Origin: an uncultured Rhodocyclaceae bacterium
GTDB taxonomy: Bacteria; Pseudomonadota; Gammaproteobacteria; Burkholderiales; Rhodocyclaceae
Length of the DNA: 64,000 nucleotides
NCBI GenBank assembly: GCA_907163075.1
Contig: CAJQTY010000001.1
Coordinates: 62,001 to 126,000 of the forward strand
Reading direction: 5' to 3'
Position numbers and translations under genes: made by a program. The notes under the pieces were generated by a model. The model saw only the letters and a list, made by a program, of their open reading frames with translations. It searched no databases and was not told the DNA's origin. Shown here one piece after another: positions 19,082 through 28,233 of the stretch; within the stretch, counting starts at the first letter, position 1, and each line of letters begins with the position of its first letter.

Positions 19082-20593
19082 CTACGCCAGCACCGGGAGC
19101 GCCGGGCGTCGCCTGATCCGCAGCGCCGACCCAATGCGCTTCCAGATCTGCGCCTCGTCGGCCAGCGCCGCGGCGCTTAGCGGGTTGGCCGGCAACCAGT
19201 CGGCTGGCAACTCGACCTGGAATCCCGTATCCAGCGGCTTGACGAAAAAGTCCGGCAAGGCCTGATCGTCGCGCGAGCGATGCAGTAGCGCGCCCAGGCG
19301 CAGGCAGAGAATGAGCCGCCAGTTCGGATCCGATGCCGCCATCAGCGGCAGTTTTTCCAGCTTGCCGCGCTGCGCGAGGATAAGCAGCGCGAGACATTCC
19401 TGATCCTTTTTCGAAAAACCCGGCATGTCGGCAAAACTCGCGATGTAGGCGCCGTGTTTGTGGAAACCGCCGTGCGCAATCGATATCCCGATTTCATGCA
19501 GGGCGGCGGCCCAGCGCAGAAAGCGCGCATCGCTCTCATACTCTGGCGAAGCGACGTTGACCAACTGCCCGAGCAGCGTCAGCGCCGTCCGCTCGACGCG
19601 CTCGGCCTGGCGCGGATCAACCTGGTAACGCCGCATGAACTGCTGCACCGTGGTATCGCGCATGTCATGGTGATGGAATCGGCCAAGCAGGTCGTAGAGC
19701 ACGCCGAGGCGCAAGGCGCCTTCGGAGTAGATCATGCGCTCGATACCCAGCTCGGAAAAAATCGCCGACATGATCGCCACGCCGCCAGCGAATACCGGCA
19801 GACGGTCGCTGGGCAGCGCGGCGAGCTTCAACTGCGCGGCCGATCCGGCGCGGATGAACAGGGCGCGCAGCTTGGCCAGCCCGACGCGGGTGATGCCGCT
19901 CAATCCATCGGGGTTGAGCTCGTTGCACTCGAGCAGATCGGCAATGGCCCGCGCCGTGCCCGAGGAGGCCAGCGCTTCAGACCAGCCGATACGACGATAA
20001 TTCTGGGCGATCGTCTGGATCTCACGGGCTGCCGCAACTTCGGCCTCATTGAAGCGCTTTTTATCTACCTTGCCATCCGGGAAGAAGCGCAGTGTATAGC
20101 TGACGCAACCCATGAACAGTGATTCGAGGACGAGCGGATCGTGCTTTTTGCCGATGATGAACTCGGTCGACCCACCGCCGATATCGACAACCAGGCGCTG
20201 GTGACTGGCCGGCGGCAACGCATGTACGGCGCCAATATAGATCAGGCGCGCTTCTTCACGGCCGCCGATGATTTCAATCGGGAAACCGAGCGCGGCCTCG
20301 GCCTTCGGGATGAATGCTTTGGCATTCTTCGCCACGCGCAGTGTATTGGTTGCCACCACGCGCACGGCGTCAGGCTGAAAACCGCGCAGGCGCTCGCCGA
20401 ATCGGAACAGGGTCTCCAGCGCGCGCTGCTGCGCGACCTCGTCGAGCAGCTTCTCACGGGTCAACCCGGAAGCCAGCCGAACCGGTTCTTTCAGCGTGTC
20501 GAGCGGATAAATCTGATCATCGACAACACGTCCCACCTGCAAACGGAAACTGTTGGAACCAAGATCAACTGCTGCGATCTGTTCGTAACCCAT
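19082..20593 (-). CDS. ppx: Exopolyphosphatase / pppGpp phosphohydrolase
   Basis: 503 aa, the normal Ppx/GppA length. It removes terminal phosphate from polyphosphate and may also act on pppGpp. The actin-like ATPase-fold signatures AAVDLGSNSFRL (near residue 8) and VVDIGGGSTEF (near 140) are present, with the HD-like C-terminal domain of full-length Ppx (ALHEIGISIAHGGFHKHG). It is transcribed away from ppk1 and is the first gene of a unit continuing into the Mla-like operon. Ppx rather than GppA is preferred because of the ppk1 neighbour; sequence alone does not separate them. Confidence 0.9.
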   Translation of the reverse strand: MGYEQIAAVDLGSNSFRLQVGRVVDDQIYPLDTLKEPVRLASGLTREKLLDEVAQQRALETLFRFGERLRGFQPDAVRVVATNTLRVAKNAKAFIPKAEAALGFPIEIIGGREEARLIYIGAVHALPPASHQRLVVDIGGGSTEFIIGKKHDPLVLESLFMGCVSYTLRFFPDGKVDKKRFNEAEVAAAREIQTIAQNYRRIGWSEALASSGTARAIADLLECNELNPDGLSGITRVGLAKLRALFIRAGSAAQLKLAALPSDRLPVFAGGVAIMSAIFSELGIERMIYSEGALRLGVLYDLLGRFHHHDMRDTTVQQFMRRYQVDPRQAERVERTALTLLGQLVNVASPEYESDARFLRWAAALHEIGISIAHGGFHKHGAYIASFADMPGFSKKDQECLALLILAQRGKLEKLPLMAASDPNWRLILCLRLGALLHRSRDDQALPDFFVKPLDTGFQVELPADWLPANPLSAAALADEAQIWKRIGSALRIRRRPALPVLA

Positions 20594-20815
20594 GGCCTGA
20601 ATTCTCCGTCATCCGAAGTTATTTGTCGGACTCATTCTAACACTGCGAAACGGGGTGTTTTTTGGCTGCGAGAAAGCGGGCTGCAATAAGCGTTCGCTGA
20701 TGAAACCTGGTGACTTTCCTTTGCGTAAGGCGGCTGGCACGACAATGAACATCGGCTTGTTGCAGTTTTGTAAACGAGCCTTGCATCGCTCATCCATTCC
20801 TGATCCAATAAAGCC

Positions 20816-22921
20816 ATGAATATTCGTAATGATATCGCTGCCGGCAGCGCCGCCGTTTTCCCTGCCGAAAACTTTCTTAACCGCGAACTGGGCATCCTGG
20901 CGTTCAACCGCCGCGTGCTTTCGCAATGCAGGAACCCGCGCACGCCGCTGCTCGAGCGCCTGCGTTTCATTTGCATCGTCAGCAGCAATCTCGATGAATT
21001 CTTCGAGATCCGCGTCGCCGGCCTCAAGGAACAGGTCAAGCTGAACTCGGTCGGGGTTACGGCCGACGGCCTGACCGCGCGCGCCGCCTACCGACTGGTC
21101 AGCGACGAAGCCCACGCGCTGGTCGAGGAGCAGTACTCGCTGCTCAACAACGAGATCCTGCCGAATCTCGCCGCCGAAGGCATCCGGTTCATCCGCCGCA
21201 GCGAATGGAGCGAAGCGCAGCTCGAATGGATCAAGGGCTACTTTTTGCGCGAGGTCATGCCGGTTCTGACGCCGATTGGTCTCGATCCGTCGCACCCCTT
21301 CCCGCGAGTGCTCAACAAGAGTCTGAACTTCGCCGTCGAACTCGAAGGCAAGGACGCTTTCGGGCGCAGTTCCGGCGCCGCCATCGTGCAGGCGCCGCGC
21401 GTCCTGCCGCGCGTCATTCGCCTGCCCGAGGAACTTTGCGATTGCGAATACGGCTTTGTGTTTTTCTCATCGGTACTGCACGCCTTCGTCGGCGAGCTGT
21501 TCGCCGGAATGAACGTCCTCGGCTGTTATCAGTTCCGCGTTACGCGTAACAGCGACCTCTTCGTCGACGAAGAAGAAGTCAAGAACCTGCGCACCAGCAT
21601 CCAGGGCGAGTTGCCGCAGCGGCACTTCGGCGACGGTGTCCGGCTGGAAGTGGCGGACAACTGCTCGGAAGTCATGGCCGAGTTTCTTCTCGCGCAATTC
21701 AACCTCAGCGCGACCGATCTCTATCGTGTCGCCGGGCCGGTGAACCTGGTGCGCCTGATGCAGGTACCCGACTGGGTGCTGCGCAACGATCTGAAGTTCC
21801 AGCCTTTCCATCCGGGAACGCCCAAGGCGCTGCAAAAATGCCACAACATCTTTGATGCCATACGCGGTAACGACATTCTCCTTCACCACCCCTATCAGAG
21901 CTTCACTCCGGTCATCGAACTGATCGACCAGGCGGCTACCGATGCTCAGGTCGTGGCGATCAAGATGACCGTTTATCGTACCGGGACCGACTCGGTGCTG
22001 ATGCAGTCGCTGCTGCGCGCCGCGCAGAACGGCAAGGAGGTCACCGTCGTCGTCGAACTGATGGCGCGCTTCGACGAAGAAGCGAACATCGGCTGGGCAA
22101 CCAAGCTGGAGGAAGTCGGCGCCCATGTCGTCTATGGCGTCGTCGGCTACAAGACCCACGCCAAGATGCTGATGATCGTGCGCCGTGAAGAAGGAAAATC
22201 CGGCAGCCTGCTGCGCCGCTACCTGCACTTGGGCACCGGCAACTATCATCCGAAAACGGCTCGTCTCTACTCCGATTTCGGGCTGCTTACCTGCAACGAA
22301 GAAATCGGCGCCGACGTCAACGAGGTCTTCAAGCAACTCACCGGGCTCGGTCGCGCCCAATCGCTCAAGCACCTGTGGCAGGCGCCCTTCTCGCTGCTGC
22401 AAAACATTACTGCCGCGATTCGCGCGGAAGCCAGCGCAGCCCGCGCCGGCAAGCGCTCGCGGATCATCGCCAAGATGAATTCCCTGCTTGAACCGGAAGC
22501 CATAAGCGCACTTTACGAGGCGTCGCAGGCCGGAGTGAAAATCGACCTGATCGTACGAGGGGTTTGTGCGCTTCGACCCGGAATCAAGGGCCTGTCGGAG
22601 AACATACGCGTCCGCTCGATCATTGGCCGGCTGCTCGAACATCATCGCGTGTTCTATTTTTACGCGGGCGGCGAGGAAAACGTCTATCTGTCGAGCGCCG
22701 ACTGGATGGAACGCAACTTCTTCCGCCGCATCGAACTCGCCTTTCCCATTCTCGACAAGAAGCTGAAACGCCGCGTCATCGTCGAAGGCCTGCAAATCTA
22801 TCTTACGGACAACCTTCAATCCTGGGACATGGACTCAAATGGCAGCTACCACCCGCGCCGCGGCTCGCGTAACAAACCGCGTTGCGCGCAGAGCGAGCTG
22901 ATCGAACTGCTTAAACCGTGA
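20816..22921 (+). CDS. ppk1: Polyphosphate kinase 1
   Basis: 701 aa. It makes polyphosphate from ATP reversibly. The N-terminal domain begins FLNRELGILAFNRRVL. The phosphorylated histidine region is H471 in YLHLGTGNYHPKTARLYSDF (the E. coli H435 site) and the second catalytic His is H609 in LLEHHRVFYF (E. coli H592). It is divergent from ppx across a 222-bp gap that must hold both promoters. No convincing Pho box is visible there. The ribosome site before the ATG is weak. With ppx, pit/DUF47 and hppA in the same window it supports active phosphate storage. Confidence 0.96.
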   Translation: MNIRNDIAAGSAAVFPAENFLNRELGILAFNRRVLSQCRNPRTPLLERLRFICIVSSNLDEFFEIRVAGLKEQVKLNSVGVTADGLTARAAYRLVSDEAHALVEEQYSLLNNEILPNLAAEGIRFIRRSEWSEAQLEWIKGYFLREVMPVLTPIGLDPSHPFPRVLNKSLNFAVELEGKDAFGRSSGAAIVQAPRVLPRVIRLPEELCDCEYGFVFFSSVLHAFVGELFAGMNVLGCYQFRVTRNSDLFVDEEEVKNLRTSIQGELPQRHFGDGVRLEVADNCSEVMAEFLLAQFNLSATDLYRVAGPVNLVRLMQVPDWVLRNDLKFQPFHPGTPKALQKCHNIFDAIRGNDILLHHPYQSFTPVIELIDQAATDAQVVAIKMTVYRTGTDSVLMQSLLRAAQNGKEVTVVVELMARFDEEANIGWATKLEEVGAHVVYGVVGYKTHAKMLMIVRREEGKSGSLLRRYLHLGTGNYHPKTARLYSDFGLLTCNEEIGADVNEVFKQLTGLGRAQSLKHLWQAPFSLLQNITAAIRAEASAARAGKRSRIIAKMNSLLEPEAISALYEASQAGVKIDLIVRGVCALRPGIKGLSENIRVRSIIGRLLEHHRVFYFYAGGEENVYLSSADWMERNFFRRIELAFPILDKKLKRRVIVEGLQIYLTDNLQSWDMDSNGSYHPRRGSRNKPRCAQSELIELLKP

Positions 22922-23018
22922 CCCTTCCCTGACGCTTCAATCGACAAAAGCAGACGCGGTCCCGCCCCGTGTCCGTGGCCTGATACATCGCGGCGTCGGC
23001 CTGCTTGACGATGTAGAT
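22911..23018 (-). pseudogene. C-terminal relic of a GGDEF-domain gene
   Basis: Read on the minus strand from 23018 this gives IVKQADAAMYQATDTGRDRV and about 13 more residues to a TAA at 22911-22913. That string is the characteristic C-terminal end of GGDEF (diguanylate cyclase) domains. An in-frame stop lies a few codons upstream of it (near 23030), and no GGDEF motif or upstream domain is present before the next gene, so only about 35 codons survive. It overlaps the end of ppk1. A diguanylate cyclase gene convergent with ppk1 was probably deleted. Confidence 0.7.
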
Positions 23019-23105
23019 ATGACGTAAAACTTATTGCAGAAGTGATGGACAGGATGTCTGCTGGTGCCGGAGTATTGTTTCCCGGCCCGTTCCTGGAGAA
23101 ACCCA

Positions 23106-24032
23106 ATGCGCGACGCGGAAAATTTGCTGGATGCCAAGCTTCGCCAAACCCTGAGCGAGGCCATCAGTCGCTACACTGGATCGGCGTCGCGTATCCACCG
23201 GCTTGACCAGGCAGGGGGAGGCTCGATCTCGCGCGCCTTGATCGTGCACACCGAAAACGCACGCTGGTTCGTCAAACTCAACCGCGCGGAGCTGGGCGAG
23301 ATGTTTGCCGCCGAAGCCGACGGCCTGCGTGCATTGGCGGCCTGCCCGGCGGTGCGCGTGCCGCGCGTCATCGCCTGCGGCGTCAGCGACCGGCAGTCCT
23401 ATATCCTCATGGAGCATCTGCAACTGCGGCCTTTGGGCGAAGCCAACCCGGCTGACCATTCAGCGATCGATGCCGGCCACGCGCTGGCCGCGCTGCACCG
23501 CATCGAAGGCGCCCGCTACGGCTGGCATCGCGCCAACTTTATCGGCAGCACGCCGCAGACCAATGCCGAACAGCACGCCTGGCCGCTCTTCTTTGCGCGA
23601 CAAAGGCTTGTTCCGCAGATTGCACTGGCGAGGCAGAACGGACACCCAGGGAAACTGATCGCCGATGGCGAACGTCTGGCGGAAAAACTGCCGGCCCTGT
23701 TCGTCGACTACCAGCCGCAGATCAGCCTGCTGCACGGCGATCTGTGGCACGGCAACGCGGCACTGGACGAATCGGGAATGCTGGCCCTTTTCGATCCGGC
23801 CGTGTATTTCGGCGACCGCGAGGCCGATCTGGCGATGAGCGAACTGTTCGGCGGCATCCCCGACCGCTTTTACGCCGCCTACCGCAACGCCTGGCCGCTC
23901 GCCGACGGATTTGAACAGCGAAAAACGTTATACAACCTGTATCACGTTCTCAACCACCTGAATCTCTTCGGCAGCGCCTACCTGCATCAGGCCGAACGCA
24001 TGATTAGGACAATGCTGGCCGAAATCGGATAG
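23106..24032 (+). CDS. Fructosamine kinase family protein
   Basis: 308 aa, cytoplasmic kinase of the aminoglycoside-phosphotransferase fold. The family phosphorylates sugars attached to protein amines, destabilising early glycation products; bacterial members act on ribulosamines or fructosamines. The catalytic loop HGDLWHGNAAL and the metal-binding ALFDPAVYFGDREADLAM are clear. The ATG at 23106 is preceded by CTGGAGAAACCC; an earlier in-frame ATG at 23064 adds 14 unlikely residues. Convergent with the flavin reductase gene, 14 nt apart. Confidence 0.85.
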   Translation: MRDAENLLDAKLRQTLSEAISRYTGSASRIHRLDQAGGGSISRALIVHTENARWFVKLNRAELGEMFAAEADGLRALAACPAVRVPRVIACGVSDRQSYILMEHLQLRPLGEANPADHSAIDAGHALAALHRIEGARYGWHRANFIGSTPQTNAEQHAWPLFFARQRLVPQIALARQNGHPGKLIADGERLAEKLPALFVDYQPQISLLHGDLWHGNAALDESGMLALFDPAVYFGDREADLAMSELFGGIPDRFYAAYRNAWPLADGFEQRKTLYNLYHVLNHLNLFGSAYLHQAERMIRTMLAEIG

Positions 24033-24046
24033 TACCCGCTGCCGGC

Positions 24047-24622
24047 TTACTGAACCGCTGGCGGGCACTCGAAGGCCTCGCCCGTCGCGAAGAACGTACC
24101 GCCGGCCTGATAATGAATCGTTTTCCGCCCGGCATCGGGGAAATGCCAGCGCCCTCCGGAAAACACCTCCGGATCGGCCCAGGCAGCAAGTACCTCGGCG
24201 ATGAACAGGTCGTAGCGCTGCTGATTGACGGGCTCGGGAATCACCCGGCATTCCAGCCAGGCCACGCAGTCGCGGATCAGTGGCGCGCCGATCCGCGTCG
24301 CCGCGAAGGTTTCAAAGCCGCTTCGCGCAAACTTGTCACCGTCGCGGCCGGACATGCTACCCGCGGCCAGCACCGCGTCGGCCAGAGCCCGGCATGGAAC
24401 GCTGAGCGCGAACTCGCCCGAAGCCTCGACCAGTTCGCGGGTCAACGTCTGGCGGTCGATGACCAGCAGCACCTTGGGCGGATCGAAGTCGAGCGGCATC
24501 GACCACGCGGCGGACATGACGTTCCTTCGGCCGCCACTGGCGCTGGTCACCAGCGTGACGGGGCCGTGATTGAGCAATAAATAGCTTTTCGCCAGCGCGA
24601 CGGGTTGTGCCTTGTTGTTCAT
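24047..24622 (-). CDS. Flavin reductase family protein
   Basis: 191 aa from the ATG at 24622. The FMN-binding split-barrel pattern of the flavin reductase-like family is seen in VTLVTSASGGRRNVMSAAWSM and GEFALSVPCRALADAV. Such proteins bind FMN and either supply reduced flavin to a partner oxygenase or act as stand-alone FMN proteins; no oxygenase is nearby, so the partner is unknown. The open frame extends 27 codons upstream, but those residues do not look like part of the family. It follows relA on the same strand after 92 nt. Confidence 0.75.
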   Translation of the reverse strand: MNNKAQPVALAKSYLLLNHGPVTLVTSASGGRRNVMSAAWSMPLDFDPPKVLLVIDRQTLTRELVEASGEFALSVPCRALADAVLAAGSMSGRDGDKFARSGFETFAATRIGAPLIRDCVAWLECRVIPEPVNQQRYDLFIAEVLAAWADPEVFSGGRWHFPDAGRKTIHYQAGGTFFATGEAFECPPAVQ

Positions 24623-24714
24623 TGTTTCATCGTTCGTTGAATCTGAATTGCCGCTATCGACACCGGGAACCGGCCCTGGAAGCCCGCCGCTATCAGCGTG
24701 CACGGCGATACGCT

Positions 24715-26943
24715 TCAGGCGCGACGCGCGCCGACCACGCCCTCGACCTCATGCAGCAGCGCCAGCGTGCGTTTGAGCTGGCCGACGTTGCGGATTTCGG
24801 CGGTAAAGCGCATGTGCGCCGTGCCCTGCTTCGATGATTGCGTATTGACGGCGATGACGTTGATTTTCTCGCGCGTCAGGACTTCCGAGACGTCGCGCAA
24901 CAGACCCTGCCGGTCGTTGGCGTCGACGACGATATCGACGGCAAAAATACCGTCGGTCTCGCCACCCCAGCCGGTTTCGATCACGCGCTGCGGTTGCATG
25001 GCTTCCATGTTGGCGAAATTGGAACAATCGGCGCGGTGAATCGACACGCCCTTGCCGCGCGTGACAAAGCCGACGATCGGATCAGGCGGCGCCGGTTTGC
25101 AGCAACCGGCAAGCTGCGTCAGCAACTTGTCGACGCCGACGATCAGGATTCCCTTCTCGGCTTCATCGCTGGCCTTGTGCTTGCGCACCGGCGTTTCATG
25201 CGCGAGGCTCTCATCAGGCTGAACATCGCTGCCGCGCACCGCGGCCTGTAACTGACGCAGGTTCAGTTCGGCGCGGGCGACGGCGATGAACAGGTCGTCG
25301 CTCTTGGTAAAACCGAGCTTGGCGGCGAGTTCATCGAGCTTGGTACTAGTTTCCCCCATACGCTGCAATTCGCGATTGACGATCGCCCGACCTTCGACCA
25401 GCGTTTCTTCCAGTGCCCGCGTCGAGAACCATTGCCGCACCTTGGCCCGCCCGCGATGGGTGAATAGATAGCCGAGCGAGGAATTGAGCCAGTCGCGCGA
25501 CGGGCCACCCTGCTTGGCGACGACGATTTCCACGCGCTGCCCGGTTTGCAGCTGGGTATTGAGCGTAACCAGCGCGCCGTCGACCTTGGCACCCCGGCAG
25601 CGATGCCCCAGGTCGGTGTGCACGCGGTAGGCAAAATCAACGGGCGTCGAACCGCGCGGCAGATCGACCACGCGCCCTTGCGGCGTCATGACGTAGATCG
25701 TCTCGTCGAGGGCCGCTTCCTTGTAATGCTTGACCCAGTCCGACGAATCGGAGACCTCGTCCTTCCAGGTCAGCAACTGGCGCAGCCAGGCGATCTTCTC
25801 GTCGTAGCTGCCATCGGAAGCGTGCCTGCTGCCTTCCTTGTAGCGCCAGTGCGCAGCCACCCCGAGTTCCGCGTGCTTGTGCATGTCACGGGTGCGGATC
25901 TGCACTTCGAGGGATCGTCCGTCCGGGCAGTGCACCGCCGTGTGCAGCGAACGGTAGTTGTTGCCCTTCGGATTCGAGATGTAGTCGTCGAACTCCTTGG
26001 AAATCGGCGACCAGATATTGTGCACGATGCCAAGCACCGTATAGCAGTCCTTCACCTCGTCGACGATCACGCGCAGGGCGCGCACATCGTAAACTTCGGA
26101 AAACTCGACATCCTTCTTCCGCATCTTGTTCCAGATGCTGTAGATGTGCTTTGGCCGGCCATAGATTTCGGCCCCCTTGACGCCGACCGCCGCCAGTTCG
26201 CTTTTCAGCCGATCAACCGCGTCAACGATGAACTGTTCGCGCTCACCGCGTTTTTCGTCCAGCTGCTTGGCGATCTTCTTGTAGAGATCGGGATGCAGAA
26301 AGCGGAACGACAGATCCTCGAGCTCCCATTTCAGCTCCCACACGCCCAGGCGATTGGCCAGCGGCGAATAGAGGTCGAGCGTCTCCTGCGCCACCTGGAC
26401 GCGCAGTTCGTCCGGCACCTCGGCGTAGTGGCGCAGGGTCTGCGTACGCGAGGCCAGGCGCAGCAACACCACGCGGATATCCTCGACCATGGCCAGCAGC
26501 ATCTTGCGCAGGATTTCGATCTGCGCCTTCATTTCGACCGGGTTGCGATCGCCGCCGCGCTCGGAATGGGCGACGAAACCGCGTGTGATCGGGCGCATGC
26601 GGTTCAGGCGCCAAATGCCGCCGACCAGGTGCGCTGCCGCGTGACCAAAGCGCTCCTCGATGTGCGCGATGCCCTGCTCATCGTAGGTCGGCACGGCAAA
26701 CAGCAAAGCCGCAAGCCGGCAGTCGACATCCAGCTTGAGGCCGACAACAACCAGCGCCATACCCAGCGCGTGGTGCCACACCCCCTCGGCAATGCCAAGC
26801 TTTCGATCGCCGTAGATGGATTGGGCGAACTCGGCGGCCAGGCGAATCTTCCCCGCCTCTTCTGCGGTAAGACCTTCGCTCAAAGTGTGCAGGGAGTGTT
26901 CGAAGTCGCTCTGGGCGGCGACGGAATGGACGACAGAAACCAT
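24715..26943 (-). CDS. relA: (p)ppGpp synthetase, RelA type
   Basis: 742 aa with HD, synthetase, TGS, zinc-finger-like and ACT domains in order. The hydrolase HD motif is lost: residues 79-88 read ALLFAVPTYD where a bifunctional SpoT has ALLHDVIEDT. The synthetase carries the RelA-type acidic EFDD (SKEFDDYIS) rather than RXKD, and the synthetase core EVQIRTRDMHKHAELG is intact. TGS begins near IYVMTPQGRVVDLPRG; AGCCKPAPPDPIVGFVTRG and a C-terminal ACT domain complete the ribosome-binding half. It should therefore make but not destroy ppGpp on stalled ribosomes. Confidence 0.93.
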   Translation of the reverse strand: MVSVVHSVAAQSDFEHSLHTLSEGLTAEEAGKIRLAAEFAQSIYGDRKLGIAEGVWHHALGMALVVVGLKLDVDCRLAALLFAVPTYDEQGIAHIEERFGHAAAHLVGGIWRLNRMRPITRGFVAHSERGGDRNPVEMKAQIEILRKMLLAMVEDIRVVLLRLASRTQTLRHYAEVPDELRVQVAQETLDLYSPLANRLGVWELKWELEDLSFRFLHPDLYKKIAKQLDEKRGEREQFIVDAVDRLKSELAAVGVKGAEIYGRPKHIYSIWNKMRKKDVEFSEVYDVRALRVIVDEVKDCYTVLGIVHNIWSPISKEFDDYISNPKGNNYRSLHTAVHCPDGRSLEVQIRTRDMHKHAELGVAAHWRYKEGSRHASDGSYDEKIAWLRQLLTWKDEVSDSSDWVKHYKEAALDETIYVMTPQGRVVDLPRGSTPVDFAYRVHTDLGHRCRGAKVDGALVTLNTQLQTGQRVEIVVAKQGGPSRDWLNSSLGYLFTHRGRAKVRQWFSTRALEETLVEGRAIVNRELQRMGETSTKLDELAAKLGFTKSDDLFIAVARAELNLRQLQAAVRGSDVQPDESLAHETPVRKHKASDEAEKGILIVGVDKLLTQLAGCCKPAPPDPIVGFVTRGKGVSIHRADCSNFANMEAMQPQRVIETGWGGETDGIFAVDIVVDANDRQGLLRDVSEVLTREKINVIAVNTQSSKQGTAHMRFTAEIRNVGQLKRTLALLHEVEGVVGARRA

Positions 26944-27100
26944 GGCGCAATTATAGACCTTCGGACAGGCCGAATACGGCGCAGGCTAAAGACGCGGTAC
27001 CGGACACCTGCCGGAGCGCCGCCAAGAGCAAGGACGACGCCCGGTATTTCCTTGCCTTCGCTGCTCGGCCGGAGATCATGCTGAAACGAATTGATAAGCC

Positions 27101-27189
27101 AGTCATTCCAGCGGATACCGGAATCCGGAGGTACTCTACCGGCTCTGCACTTCCTTCGGTCGGATTCCGGGCCGGGCCCGGAATGTCGA
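27101..27189. repeat. Two ATTCCGG-type palindromes in the gap before the EamA gene
   Basis: An imperfect copy (ATTCC at 27105, GGAAT ending 27124) is followed by a perfect one, ATTCCGGGCC/GGCCCGGAAT with a single central base (27164-27184). They belong to the dispersed family also seen at 1075, 32317 and 48529. The rest of the gap 26944-27335 holds no gene; the relA promoter must lie at its left side. Confidence 0.65.
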
Positions 27190-27291
27190 AGTACTTCATT
27201 GTCGTGCTCCAACATGACAGCCTGCCAGGCCATCGGCGCGGCACGGGCATTTCCTTTGGCGGCGATCGGAAGCGGTACGAGCGCTTCCCCC

Positions 27292-27297
27292 TATAAT
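27292..27297 (+). promoter_or_regulatory. Possible -10 box of the EamA gene
   Basis: A perfect TATAAT lies 38 bases before the ATG at 27336. No good -35 is found 16-18 bases upstream (GAAGCG is the best), so the promoter call is tentative. Confidence 0.35.
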
Positions 27298-27335
27298 GCG
27301 CGTTCGACTCTCTTCCCGCCGACACGTTCATCCGC

Positions 27336-28229
27336 ATGTTCGCCAAATTCCATCACCCGTATCTCCTGCTCACGCTGACCACGCTGTTTTGGTCCGGCAA
27401 CATGGTTGTCGGGCGCGCGGTCCGCGACGACGTGCCGCCGCTCTCCCTCGCTTTCTGGCGCTGGGCCATTGCCCTGGCGTGTACCCTGCCCTTCGCGCTT
27501 CCACACCTGCGCGCGCAGTGGCCGCAGCTCAAGCGCGGCTGGCGCGCCGTGCTCGCGCTCGGTTTGCTCGGCGTCGGCGGCTACAACACGCTGGCCTACA
27601 TCGCACTGCAATACACGGCAGCGACCAACGCCCTCCTGCTTAACTCCTTCATCCCGATCGCCACCATCGCGCTTTCCTGGGCCTTCCTGAAGAAACACCT
27701 AGCTGGCAGCGAATGGCTCGGCGTGCTGATTTCGCTCGGCGGCGTCACGACCATCGTCGCGCGCGGCGAACTGGCCACACTCGCCGGACTCTCGCCCAAT
27801 ATCGGCGACCTGTGGATGCTCGGTGCCGTCATCGTCTGGGCCTTGTACACCATCGGTTTGCAATGGCGGCCGGCCGGTGTGCACCCGATGCTCATGCTCG
27901 CCGCCTTCACCGCCGTCGGGCTGCTCGCGCTGGCCCCTGCCTATGCCTGGGAAATGGCCCAGGGACGCTTTATTCACCCAACGCCGCGGTCGCTCGCCGG
28001 TGTTGCCTACGCCGGCCTGCTGCCCGGCTTTGCCGGCTATGTGTTCTACAACCGCGCCGTTGGCGAAGTCGGTGCCAGCAAAGCCAGCCTGTTCATCCAC
28101 CTGATGCCCGTGTTCGGCACCCTGCTTTCCGCCGCCTTCCTCGGCGAAGTGCCGCAAACCTACCATTTCATCGGGATTGCGCTGATCTTCGCCGGCATCT
28201 ACCTGATCACCTCGCGCAAGCCCCGCTGA
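27336..28229 (+). CDS. EamA-family (DMT) transporter
   Basis: 297 aa, about ten membrane segments in two EamA repeats (first repeat from LLTLTTLFWSGNMVVGRAV, second from NIGDLWMLGAVIVWALYTIG). An inner-membrane exporter of the drug/metabolite superfamily; substrate unknown. It is only distantly related to the EamA protein at 8335. The following mtfA-like gene starts 4 nt after its stop, suggesting a two-gene operon. Confidence 0.82.
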   Translation: MFAKFHHPYLLLTLTTLFWSGNMVVGRAVRDDVPPLSLAFWRWAIALACTLPFALPHLRAQWPQLKRGWRAVLALGLLGVGGYNTLAYIALQYTAATNALLLNSFIPIATIALSWAFLKKHLAGSEWLGVLISLGGVTTIVARGELATLAGLSPNIGDLWMLGAVIVWALYTIGLQWRPAGVHPMLMLAAFTAVGLLALAPAYAWEMAQGRFIHPTPRSLAGVAYAGLLPGFAGYVFYNRAVGEVGASKASLFIHLMPVFGTLLSAAFLGEVPQTYHFIGIALIFAGIYLITSRKPR

Positions 28230-28233
28230 ACAC

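Noticed and set aside
20697-20715. Possible Pho box (CTGATGAAACCTGGTGAC) between ppx and ppk1
   Set aside because: Agrees with the PhoB repeat at too few positions in the first half; spacing and CTGTCA core missing.
21467-22819. 450-codon open frame antisense to ppk1
   Set aside because: The plus-strand frame is unmistakably PPK1 with both catalytic histidines; the antisense protein resembles nothing.
25546-27084. 512-codon open frame antisense to relA
   Set aside because: Antisense to all domains of RelA; no recognisable protein features.
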